64,000 nt of DNA from Anthonomus grandis grandis (lineage: Eukaryota > Arthropoda > Insecta > Coleoptera > Curculionidae): assembly GCF_022605725.1 (NCBI RefSeq), contig NC_065558.1, forward strand, positions 4,278,001 through 4,342,000, read 5' to 3'. A program made the position numbers and the translations under genes. Below the pieces are notes generated by a model. It was not told the origin of the DNA. It made no database searches and saw nothing but the letters and a program-made list of their open reading frames with translations. Positions 11,284-20,640 of the stretch are shown in pieces; the first letter of the stretch is position 1; each line of letters opens with the position of its first letter.

Positions 11284-11717
11284 CGAAAAGGTACCTGTAG
11301 ATCCTGTGTTGTTATTTCAACGCATGAGGGTTACCAAGGCATTTAAGGAAGAACTTGAAAAATTCTTCGAATACGAATTATCCCCTTACCCGTTATCTCT
11401 TTTCGATGACGCTGGAATGCGTAATGCACAGAAGGCAGCAATTTATGAATGCATTGAATGTATCAATATTGAAATTGATAAAGCAAACGCTATCTATATC
11501 ATACACGGAGGATATCTGTTACATCGTGTTGTGTGGGATCGAGAAGAAACATTTAATATTCTTTTTGAAAAGTACGTTCAATATGTACATTGGTTATAAT
11601 GTGATCGTTATATTCAATGGATACAATGATCAATGATAAAAAAAAATTAAAGCTGCAGAACAACTTCGTGGAACTACAAAAACACCTTTATCTGCTGACG
11701 TCGTTTTTAATGAATTT
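11276..11717 (+). pseudogene. Middle region of the nuclease-element protein, frameshifted
   Basis: The ORF at 11276-11599 contains VPVDPVLLFQRM, then FEYELSPYPLSLFDDAGM and YIIHGGYLLHRVVWDREETF. The reading frame then moves to the one at 11355-11636 (GYNVIVIFNGYND) and, after stops, to the downstream ORF at 11718. Relatives show DPxLLFQRL, YELxxYPxxLFD, GGxLLHRxxWP and VVFDGY in the same order. VIFNGYND would be the first strand of the PIN/FEN-like nuclease fold, where relatives have Asp at the position that reads Asn here. Confidence 0.65.
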
Positions 11718-12680
11718 ATGAAAGTTTCAACAAATCAACAAAAATTCCTAGCAAATAATCACAAGTCTCGCTTTATTGAAATGCTCCTTGAAAAATTAAT
11801 CGCTGCGAATATTTCTGTAAAACAAGCGGACAATGATGCTGATGTCCTCATAGTTGAGACAGCAATAGAAAAATTCAATAGAATAAATACAACGATCATT
11901 GTGAGCGAAGACATCGATTTATTAATACTATTGACTGCACGAACACCAATTGATCAAATTATTTATTTTTTTAAACCAAGAAAAGCTGAAGTACAAACAA
12001 AAATATATTCTTCTCAAAGTTTAACTGCAAAGTACCCAAAATGTCAATCTCATGTTTTGTTCTTGCATGCAATATCTGGTTCTGACACTACATCTGCACT
12101 CTATAAAAGAGGTAAAACAAAAGTTTTTAAATTATTTGAAAAACGTATTGATTGCGCAGAAGTGTTTAAAAAAGACGATTCTTCCATTACAAATGGAATC
12201 CATTTTCTTCTTGCCATGTACGGAGCTTCAAAAAAGATTGATTGTTTAGACAAGTATCGATATTTAAGTTTTGTAAAAAACACACGAAATAATAAAAGAG
12301 TAGAGTTATCTTGCCTTCCTCCGACATCTGCTTCTGCTTGTCAACATTTATATCAAGTATACTACCAAGTTCAAGTCTGGCTTGGTAATGAACTGGACCC
12401 ACAAGATTGGGATTGGAGGTTGACAGATAATAGTTTGCAGCCAATTCAAACTGTACTTTCACCTGCTCCTGAAAAACTCCTTAACACTATTTTCTGTAAT
12501 TGCAAAAAGTGTTGTAGTATTAGTTGTGGCTGTAAAAGAGTAGGATTGTTTTGCTTAGTAGTATGTACGCATTGTCAAGGACAATCTTGCTCCAATGCTG
12601 ACAAAAATTTAGCAGATGAGGATCCGTATAAGATAAAAGAGACAATTGATTCATCTTTATATAATTATCAGAATTCATAG
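11718..12680 (+). CDS. PIN/XPG-like nuclease domain with C-terminal cysteine cluster
   Basis: A 320-codon open frame, the longest in the window. Acidic residues fall as expected for a PIN/FEN1-like metal-dependent nuclease: D40 and D42 in NDADVLIVE, then E64, D65 and D67 in SEDIDLLILL, then D123 in SGSDTTSALYKRGK, which in this family reads GCDTTS. The C-terminal part (about residues 258-293) has ten cysteines in the pattern CNC-CC-C-C-C-C-HC-C, a likely zinc-binding cluster. The expected role is cleavage of branched DNA or another nuclease step in transposition; that is inference. The true start is upstream in the frameshifted region, so this Met is only the first in the open stretch. The whole gene lies between TIRs, so it is not a host gene. 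Confidence 0.7.
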   Translation: MKVSTNQQKFLANNHKSRFIEMLLEKLIAANISVKQADNDADVLIVETAIEKFNRINTTIIVSEDIDLLILLTARTPIDQIIYFFKPRKAEVQTKIYSSQSLTAKYPKCQSHVLFLHAISGSDTTSALYKRGKTKVFKLFEKRIDCAEVFKKDDSSITNGIHFLLAMYGASKKIDCLDKYRYLSFVKNTRNNKRVELSCLPPTSASACQHLYQVYYQVQVWLGNELDPQDWDWRLTDNSLQPIQTVLSPAPEKLLNTIFCNCKKCCSISCGCKRVGLFCLVVCTHCQGQSCSNADKNLADEDPYKIKETIDSSLYNYQNS

Positions 12681-12814
12681 AAGAAGAGGAAGAAGAAAGC
12701 GAAGATGAAGATTTTTTTGAAGACAAACAATTAATTTTTTTTAAATTAATACAACTAAAAAAAACGCTATTAGACGCTATTTCATGAAACTTCCATACTT
12801 GTAATATTTTTGAC

Positions 12815-12932
12815 GTTTGACCTTGAATAAAATTTTTAGCACATTTTATTTGTAATACTATTTTTAACATCTGTGTAAATTTTCAGCTTTCCCTGAATTA
12901 TTGCAAATCCAAAATTTATTTTGACTAGGCTA
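12815..12932 (-). repeat. Right TIR of the nuclease-bearing element
   Basis: Inverted partner of 10448-10601; ends in GACTAGGCTA followed by the CAA target duplicate. Confidence 0.85.
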
Positions 12933-13310
12933 CAAGTATTCTGCACGCGTTACAGGCGGTAACGATTTATTTGGTCTAAGCAAGGATAATAAACTATAAG
13001 GCAGTAATTATAGATATAATATATACATAAAGCATATGCATGCGTAAATAACACCTTTGAAGAAGATTATTAACATGTTCCTTAAACCTTAAAAAATTGT
13101 CTATTCTAAGTCCCAGAACCTTCATAGTATCAGAGGACAAAATAGTTTCGTTATCCAATTGAATGTTAACAGTTTCCATTATATTTTTATGTGATCCTCG
13201 GTTTGAAAACAAAATCATTTTTGTTTTATTAGGATTAATGACAAGGTTATGCTCTTTTGAAAATTGATTTAGTACGTTCAGATTAGCGTTATGATGACAT
13301 AAATTTACCT
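12933..13310 (-). pseudogene. RT4 non-LTR retrotransposon, upstream part (interrupted)
   Basis: The minus-strand ORF at 12994-13218 plus its upstream extension reads FSKEHNLVINPNKTKMILFS, then TMKVLGLRIDNFLRFKEHV, typical of the segment after the RT catalytic box. A frameshifted continuation reads YYPCLDQINRYRL then RVQNTC up to the insertion edge. It matches YGPCLDGQDSYRV in RT1 (45.7 kb) and YGPCLTALDKQKIQRVQN in RT3 (55.5 kb). The reading frame resumes at 10447 beyond the inserted element. The catalytic RT domain itself is not present upstream. Confidence 0.75.
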
Positions 13311-13329
13311 TAAGGTAAGGATGTTTTAA

Positions 13330-14320
13330 GATCCATTTTTTCCCTTAAATTTCGTCTTGCAATTACAATTTGCAACTGTAAGTTAATAGGTCTTCATCTG
13401 CTGCTTTCCCTGCATAAGACTCTGCAACTATATATATTTGTCTCGTGCCATAGATATTGCATCTTTATTATCTTAATTGTCTTTCATATTTACATTCTCA
13501 TTTTCTTCAATATTTCTTCATTTCTTACCATGTTCACCTAATTTAATCTTAAAATCCTTCTATATGATCATATCACAAATGCCTTAAGTCGAACACTCAT
13601 GATCTACTAGGATTCCATCTCAAATAGCAATACGGAGCAAAATGACATCTCAGTACTCTAACACTAAATTCAAAGTTAATGTCTCTACTGCATAATATAT
13701 TTGTCATTCTGTTGAATATGGTTCTGGCTTGTCCAATTCTCGATTTAATTTCCTCAGTGTACTCATTTGTTGTTCCTAAAAATTTGTGTTTACTGACTTT
13801 CTCTACTAGTTCTTCATTGATCTTCTATTGTTCCGCATTGCATACCGGATATTATCTACGTTAATATAAGACTAGGATAAATTATTTAATGCTACAATAT
13901 CTTTCATGTCTGTATTTTAAGCAATTGAATAAGTTGGTTATGGCGAACTTTATCAAATGCTTTATTGTAGTGAAGAAAACAGATCTGCAACAGTTGATTG
14001 ATCTTTGAGTCAACTTAATAAAGGCTTCTCTTATTCTCATTGCATCCAAAGATATTGCTTTGGTTTTATCTGTTTATACCAATTAACTCCTAATTTTTTT
14101 ATGAAGGTTTAGATCATCTTCTATTTGTATGCATTTTCCTTCAAGTCCTCCAAGGTTTTTGTTTGTAAGTATTATTCTATTTGCAGTAATTCTTTTGTTG
14201 AAGTAGTAATCATTTAGATGGCATCTTCTACTATGTTTGAATTCTCAATAAGTACAGCTCAGATCATATTTAGTTCGACCTTAATATTCTTGGTTAATAG
14301 ATATAAATTAAGACATTGAT
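13330..14320 (-). pseudogene. RTE-like non-LTR retrotransposon remnant
   Basis: Minus-strand pieces in order: YNKAFDKVRHNQLIQLLK around 13.95 kb, the first catalytic Asp region of an RT; EKVSKHKFLGTTNEYTEEIK followed by SRIGQARTIFNRM around 13.75 kb; then YRRILRL and RNEEILKKM at about 13.55 kb; then a basic tail. This order is what I know from insect 'endonuclease-reverse transcriptase' proteins of RTE type. Multiple frameshifts and stops are present and the FADD region is missing. It is a different lineage from RT1, RT3 and RT4. Confidence 0.6.
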
Positions 14321-14576
14321 TCTTATATGAAATTAATTTCATACTAAGTGAAACTTAGTATGAAATATACATGGAAGTACTCCTACAACTTTACAAAATA
14401 TTCCTGCAGTGGAACTCTGTAACTCGATAGACATAGAAATAGACAAGAAAAAATATAGAAAGAGTATTTCTTTCTATGCGCGATAAGCACTCTCTAATCT
14501 TTTCTCTATGTCATTTGGCATCGTTCGGCTTTAGACATTCTTATACTACCCAATCTACAAACATTAGCCTATTTTT

Positions 14577-15382
14577 ATGGCTAATGCAGTTGAAGCTATT
14601 GCTGATAAATGGATAAAGTTCTCAATATCAGCAGCAGAAAAACAACAAAAGAGAATAGATTTTATGGATGCCTTTCAGTTTCCTGGAACCATAGGATGCA
14701 TTGATTGCACCCATATTGCCATATTAGAGCCAGCTGAAGATGAGCATTTGTATTTCAACTGAAAAGGATACCACTCAAAAAATGTTCAAATAATATATGA
14801 TGGGAATTTATTAATATTAAATGTCCTATATGCAAATTTTGGAGGTGCAGCACATAATGCTTTTATCTGGAGAAATTCAGGTATTAGACACCACCTAGAG
14901 GAAAACTATGAAAGACGTGATAGAAACAGCTGGCTAATTGGTGATAGTGGTTACCCTCAGAATCATGGTTAATGACACCAATAAGAGGTGTACCTCATGA
15001 TTCACCCGAAGGAAGGTATACAACTGCTTTGACAAGAGCAAGAAATTGTGTTGAAAGGACCATTGGTGAGTGCATGTTATAAGAAATCACAAACTTACAG
15101 TTTAGTAACATTATTCTTGTCTGTACAGAAATTAAAAAAAAATTGTGTGTATTTCCCGTGAAAGAGTTACGGTATCACCCATATAAAGCAGGCCAGATAG
15201 TTAATGCAGTATATGTCCTACATAATATGTGTACAAGAGCAATCATTGGGGTTGAAGAAGATATGAAACTAGAAAGAGAAGATGAATATGACGAGAATAG
15301 AGATGATTTTTTTCTTCCACAGAATGTTGCAAATTTAGGGCATCAGCAGAGAGACCAATTAATTGATTTGTACTACCGCTAG
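14577..15382 (+). pseudogene. HARBI1-like (DDE_Tnp_4) transposase, C-terminal two thirds
   Basis: Conserved order: KWIKFSISAAEKQQKRIDF, GTIGCIDCTHIAI with the first catalytic Asp, KGYHSKNVQ, WLIGDSGYPQ with the second Asp, RYTTALTRARNCVERT with the catalytic Glu, then YHPYKAGQIVNAVYVLHNMC. All three catalytic residues survive. Defects: an in-frame TGA at about 14761, where relatives have Arg in YFNRKGYHSKN, and a 1-bp deletion near 14965 in the GYPQ-SWLMTP region. A 63-bp GT-AG intron fits 15066-15128 (GTGAGT ... TGTACAG). The N-terminal third normally present is not found upstream. Few defects suggest fairly recent inactivation. Confidence 0.8.
15066..15128 (+). other. Predicted short intron in the Harbinger transposase
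   Basis: Donor GTGAGT directly after ACCATTG, acceptor TTGTCTGTACAG; removing it links the ERTI motif to the downstream KELRYHPYKAG region in one frame. Confidence 0.55.
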
Positions 15383-15389
15383 TTTATTT

Positions 15390-15990
15390 TCTTAAAGATT
15401 TTTGTTTGAATTTCAATAAATTGTTTTATATATAAATTGTGTTATTGTAATTTTATAATTTAACATTTTTATTTGAATATTAACCTGTAGATCTCATTGT
15501 ACTTTTTTATGATGTTTAAAAGCATTGTATTATTTTAAAATAAATAGCTATCTAAAAAAAAGTAAAAAATAAATTTGTATTTGTATTCTGCATATATTGT
15601 TCTTTTTTTTATTGTGTTATGCTTTGGTGGTAAATTGATTTGTCGAGATTATATAAGTTAATAATATAGCTTATACATCTTTGATATTTTGTCACTTACA
15701 TACTTCTCAAGTAGGTTACATCATAAGTGAGTTACCATAAATTTTAGTTGAAATAAAAATAGCAAATTTTTAATATAATATTGGGTTTTTTTTATTAATT
15801 AAATTACTTTAAATCTAGCTTAATTATTTAGATTATTTAGACTTTAGAGTATTCCTCATTAAAAAGAGATTCCTATTGGGGTCTATTTTAACTTCATATA
15901 TATAATAGTTATTCATAGGGAAAAGGAAAAAAACCAGATAGGTATTCTTGAAAAACATTTATTATAATAATACGTACATTTATATTTAAA
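15390..15990. other. AT-rich spacer between the convergent Harbinger genes
   Basis: Contains AATAAA copies near 15412 and 15538 that could be polyadenylation signals for the plus-strand transposase. No coding motif seen. Confidence 0.45.
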
Positions 15991-16000
15991 AATTATTTTC

Positions 16001-16998
16001 TTTTAAATGGTATACAGCCGTCTTAATTTCATTCGTGAGGTCACGAAGCGAACTCGCAATATCTGTCGTGTTATCTGCTATTGTTTTAAATATAAACATT
16101 TATTCTTCGTGCATCCTGTTAACATTTTGGAACCATTGCACCAGTTTTCATTGAAACCCCTTGAACACTTCTTCCTTTTTGACCCTCTTGGGGAATTTTG
16201 GGGATTGTGCTTTTGCTCTATGGTATTTAATAAATCACTCCTCTCGATGGGGCCAATATTTGGCAATTTTATGCCTGAAGGCCCCGGAATGGGATGTATT
16301 ATGGACACAAATAATTGCTAAAAAAAATATTAAGATTTAATTTAAGAAAATATTAATATTAAGATTTTAGAATTGAATAGTTGCTAGACCTATTTCCCGA
16401 TTAGGATCTCCAGTCACAGCCTTCCATCCCAATAAACCCATCGAGCGTTCTTCAATTGGTGTGAGAGGGACAGTCTTGGATGGTCCTCCTCCAGTCCTTT
16501 CTTTTTCTAACTTTAGTGCACTTACCTTTGATTTGGTTTTTGATTTACACCTTCCAATAGCTTAAAATAATTATTAAAATATGGCTCAAATTTTTAAAAT
16601 AAAACAAAAAGTCTTAATTGAATTTTATATCTTTGAGAATACATATATAGAATTTTTTATTCTTATAATACTGTCTTCCACTTTTCCACTGATCGGAAGC
16701 CCATCCCCATAGAATTCAGTTGGATCACCATACTTTCCCACAAGGCCTTTAAATTTTTATTATCTCTATCCATATTATGAAATTTGGCCTTTAGAAGGAC
16801 CGGATTCTCATCCATCCACTGAACAATAATTTTCCATTGTTCAGTGATCGTTTTGAAGTCCTTTTCTAAAAAATAGAGTAGATATATAATAATACTAATA
16901 ATATAACGTTCATTATTTACCATACAAATAAAATGCACAAAGTGCAAGTTGTTCTACTTACATGACGGTATAATGCTAAGATATTTTTACTTACCCAT
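16001..16998 (-). pseudogene. Harbinger Myb/SANT-like accessory gene
   Basis: Read on the minus strand, four exons are plausible. Exon 1: ATG at 16998-16996 plus one base, then donor GTAAGT. Exon 2: 16865-16672, with KDFKTITEQWKIIVQWMDEN and GFRSVEKWKT, the Trp-spaced Myb/SANT DNA-binding fold. Exon 3: about 16560-16367, with KERTGGGP, TPIEERSMGLLGWKAVTGD, the GGGP and IEER motifs of this family. Exon 4: from 16319, Pro/Gly-rich then a basic KRKK stretch, ending in another frame with DLTNEIKTAV. The exon 2/3 phase does not join cleanly and exon 4 has a frameshift, so the copy is probably dead. Such proteins help Harbinger transposase reach the nucleus and bind the ends. Confidence 0.65.
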
Positions 16999-17339
16999 AT
17001 CAAATATAAATTTGAAAATAAAAAACAAAATACTTTCTTAAAACACTTTAGTCCAACGCATGTTGCAAAGAAACAACAAAAACTATTACTGTGAAGATAT
17101 TTGGAAAATATGTATATATAATATAATAAAACTTATTTTATTCCCTTCACTGAAAAAACTGGAATCACTGAGGAATTTTGGGGCGCCGATAGGCGTTGAT
17201 AAGCTATATGACCTAAAATAAACTTAATGATCGTTTTAGATCCTAAAAAAGTAATTAAGAGAATTTGTTGATTTTCAAATCTGCTACATAAACGTCATCC
17301 TCACAAGAAAGATAAATATATCATTTTTTCCATGTAATA

Positions 17340-17960
17340 GCAAGACCATACAACTTCTTTCTATATTTCTATCCCGAATGCTGCCGATGGCAACCCGATT
17401 TCGACCCGATTGGAGCGTTTAGAAATTTTCTCTATAATAGAAAGAAATTTTCTTTCTATAGACTTAGAGAGTTCGCTCGCTGGTACCTTTATAGCGTGTC
17501 TGAGTTTTCAGGATAAATAAGATAAGGATCATAAGATATTATAATTAGATAAAGAACATACTTTTCTCATATACCAGTCATATAGTTTTTTGTCCGAAAT
17601 TCCCTTGTCCCTCTTAAGCCATAAATAACCCATCTAATACAATGCATAATTAGCGCTTCTTCTACACTCTCCGGTCGTCGGAACAACTTTTTAATAGAAC
17701 GGCATTCACATTCGAAACAACAAAAACCCAATTTTTATGTTTTTAAGGAGCGAAACAACAATGGGCAGATTACAATAGACAAAATACCGTGCTTACTGTC
17801 ATGTCACATTAGTTATGATAGATCGGGTCTACGCCGGCATGCAACTTGTGACCTTAAGCTCCCGCTACGTAGGGTTCAGATCCGGTCGGCGGGCCGTCTA
17901 GTTGGGTTTTATCTGTGAGAAAACCCCGAACGGCTAGACTTTTAGGCCCCCTCGTATATA
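17340..17960. other. Higher-GC island with a hairpin
   Basis: Partly beyond the Harbinger right end. G+C is much higher than in the flanks, especially 17820-17950. An imperfect hairpin at about 17898-17942 pairs GTCTAG with CTAGAC and GGGTTTT with AAAACCC around a 9-base loop. No ORF of note. It may be a conserved non-coding element. Confidence 0.35.
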
Positions 17961-20640
17961 ATTTTTTTTTAGTTTATTAGCTTTATAGGTGCTCAACCGT
18001 CGTGTATCTTATTGTCCTTGTATGTGTTTTTTTGCTATAGGAACGGACTTGTTTTTAATTTATTTATGGCTGTAAAATGAAATTTAATGATTTGGGCGGG
18101 ATAGTGGTAAAATCATTATGATTTGTCAAGGACCTTTTGGAAGAAAAAAAATGGTTTGTATGAAGGGTTTCTATATGGGAAGAAAAAAAAAATTATTTGG
18201 TTAATTGAGTATACGAGTATACGTTTTTCGAAGAAACCCAAATTAAACTTCAAATTTCTTTTCCCCTTTTTTGCTTTATAGTTGCAAAATAATATAAATT
18301 TTTTTGGAGGTAATTAATCGATTTAAAACCTCAAATTTTCTATTTAATTTCCTCTCTATTCTCTTTAAGGGCTTTTTTAAAACAAAACTTCTTCATTTAA
18401 TTTTATCATAAAAAAATAAAAGCTTAAAATTAGCAAAAAAATTAGACTAATTGCTTTTATAAAGTTCTTTAGCGTTTTTAGTTTTATATTTTAAGTCCAC
18501 GATATATCGGGTTTAATAGACAAAGGGATACCTAGAATATCTTACTTTATTATTTCTTAAAAATTTTAAAGCTCTTCTTATTCCTGGATGCTGTTTTAAA
18601 GCATTTTTAGGATTGTCTAAGATTCTAAAACTATAATTTAAAATATATAAAATCAATACAGGTCCCAATAAAACAAGATTTTCAAATTTACAGTAATTTA
18701 CCGCATAATCTTTAGCTTTTGTTTAAAATTTATTTTGCTTACTAAATATGTTATTTGTTGTTGTTTTAAACCTTTTTAAAATCGCTTAATTTTATTAAAA
18801 ATAAATTTATCAAAATTTTTGAACATTTTTAATTCACATCATAGCGTTTTTGAGTTATATGTAAAAAAAAAGACAAAAATTAGGATCTTCTATTCACTCC
18901 TCTTAACTGTACAGTAAATGTTTCAATTTTTCATCTAAAAATCATTCGTTTTTCATTTTACCTTTTTGTTTATTTATTTATTTTGTATGTTAAAAAACTA
19001 AATTATCCATAGATATTCTAAATCTAAGGTTTAGGGAATTAATTATAAATGATTTAGAAAGTTTCGCTAATTAGGACAAATTTAAAAATAAAGAAGTTTA
19101 AATATCTCATTAATTTCAACATTATTCTTCATATACAAAATTCAAATGTGTAATGCCATTGCACTCCCATATTTGCAATATTACTGTTCAGTTATTCAAA
19201 TTCAAAATAAATAAATTCCTAGTATCGTTATACTACGTGAAATCTATATAATCAAATAATTGTGCTTAGTCTGTATCTAATAATTTTTAAAATAAAATAA
19301 CATCTTTTTCTTGACCATATCTGGAACAAATTAAGGGGTACTAAAATTCTTCAATAGGATTTCTGGAAAAAATTCGTTGTAAATAGTATATACGATTTTT
19401 TAAATGTATATTTTTTCTATTTTATTATTTATTTTAATATGTGTGTAAATGTCTTATTTTATTCAAAATTTAATTTTACTTTTAATAAAACTAAACGGTC
19501 TTTAGTATTAATATCGCGTTTTGAATTTTCATTAGGGCATTATACATATTTAAATTTTTTAACTTTTAGGCTGTTTAAAAAAATTTATTCTACCCTAAGT
19601 AAAAAATACCAATTAGTAAAAGTACTCACTGATATTAATTTCGTATATTAAATATATTTGTTAAATAATAAATAAGACTTATTTATTATTGGTTTGATAT
19701 AATGCTTAAAAAACTTAGCAAAGTAATTTAGTTATATTTATTTTTATAAGTAATTAAAAATTAATGAACTGTTAAGAGTAACAGTAAAGTAAATACATTT
19801 TACGTTAATATTTAAATGTTGTTTAATGCTAAATATATATTTTTTCTTTTTCTTTAGGTAATTAAGAGCTCTTTTATGATAAAAATAACTAGCAGAAAAT
19901 ATTAAATAAACATTTGTATCTTAATTTTTTCCTTTTAACATAATAATATTAGAAGCAAGTAGTAAGAAAAAGCTGAAAATAAGTAGCATACAATAAAAAC
20001 TAGAAACAATAGAAATGATACTATACAGAAAAAAACATATTTAAAACAGTCAAACAAAAATAATAAATACTTTGGACTATACAAACAAAATATCACTATA
20101 ATGATAAAGAATAACTCGACCCTCTATACGATTTTTGATCTTTTGCCAGTAGAAATTCAAGGCACCGAACAAACTTTGACTGACGGGCTTTTGACATCCG
20201 ACTTGACGGAGGCTCATAAAAACCGTTCAAAGGTTAAAGGGAGAAAAAAAAGCCAAAAAAAATATTTAAGAAACAAAATAAAGATCTCGGATCTCGGTAC
20301 CTTCACAATCGGAGAAACAGTGCCATGAATTTCACACAGATCAGATAAAAGAATATATTAGTACGGTGACAATAGGTTCGAAAGTGTCACAATGGATCGG
20401 GCCGTCCCTCAAAAACGGAAAATAAAAGTCAAAGCAATAATTGTAGCAAAAAAAAATAGCTCAGCTTGTCTTCCTGTAGAGAAAAACAGGGGTGGACTAT
20501 TACAATTTTTATTTATAAAAATTTTGAAAAGAAATTATGACCCTCCAGGAATAATGGAGATTCTTTTTGTAAATTTTAGGATTGGGAAGCTTTTAACACA
20601 AGTTTGTAAGCTTAGTAAATAAAGTATATTTTTACTTTGA
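17961..20640. other. Very AT-rich region, no gene recognised
   Basis: Long A and T runs and low complexity. The ORFs at 19439-19651, 20101-20328 and 20392-20622 have no domain I recognise. The 20.1-20.6 kb pair is Lys-rich and slightly more balanced in base composition, but I cannot assign it. Confidence 0.4.

Larger units (their letters stand above)
10448..12932 (+). mobile_element. TIR DNA transposon carrying a PIN/XPG-like nuclease gene; Academ-like candidate
   Basis: The boundaries are unusually well defined because the element interrupts the RT4 reading frame. Its ends are imperfect inverted repeats: TAGTCCAGTAAAATAA at the left and TAGCCTAGTCAAAATAA read inward from the right, continuing through CAATAATTCAG and TTAAAAATAGTATTACAAAT to about 10601 and 12815. 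The left arm has two extra segments of roughly 8 and 26 bp. CAA occurs on both sides (10445-10447 and 12933-12935). Removing the element and one CAA gives minus-strand codons for QNTCCRFIF, the expected RT sequence. Length is 2485 bp. A 3-bp target duplication, an XPG/FEN-like nuclease and a Cys-rich C-terminus are features I associate with the Academ superfamily (AcademX type). That assignment is recalled knowledge and needs a search. No complete transposase is present. Confidence 0.82.
14408..17480. mobile_element. Two-gene PIF/Harbinger element, approximate limits
   Basis: The element holds a DDE transposase on the plus strand (14577-15382) and a Myb/SANT-type gene on the minus strand (about 16001-16998), facing each other. 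That is the typical gene pair of Harbinger elements. The limits are tentative: GAACTCTGTAACTCGATAGA at 14412-14431 matches the complement of about 17455-17474 at 17 of 20 positions, and both ends carry a nearby ATAGAAAGAAA/TTTCTTTCTAT palindrome. I could not fix a 3-bp target duplication. Confidence 0.6.

Noticed and set aside
11718..12680. The 320-codon ORF as a host nuclease gene
   Set aside because: It lies between inverted repeats with a target duplication and has a frameshifted, partly deleted N-terminal part. It belongs to a mobile element.
12101..12870. Three minus-strand ORFs of 60-116 codons
   Set aside because: They are antisense shadows of the nuclease gene and of the acidic AG-rich stretch after it.
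16007..16321. A 104-codon plus-strand ORF
   Set aside because: It is the shadow of the minus-strand Myb/SANT exon, whose protein makes sense.
17865..17890. GGTTCAGATCC as a tRNA T-arm
   Set aside because: No acceptor stem, D-arm or anticodon arm can be formed upstream.
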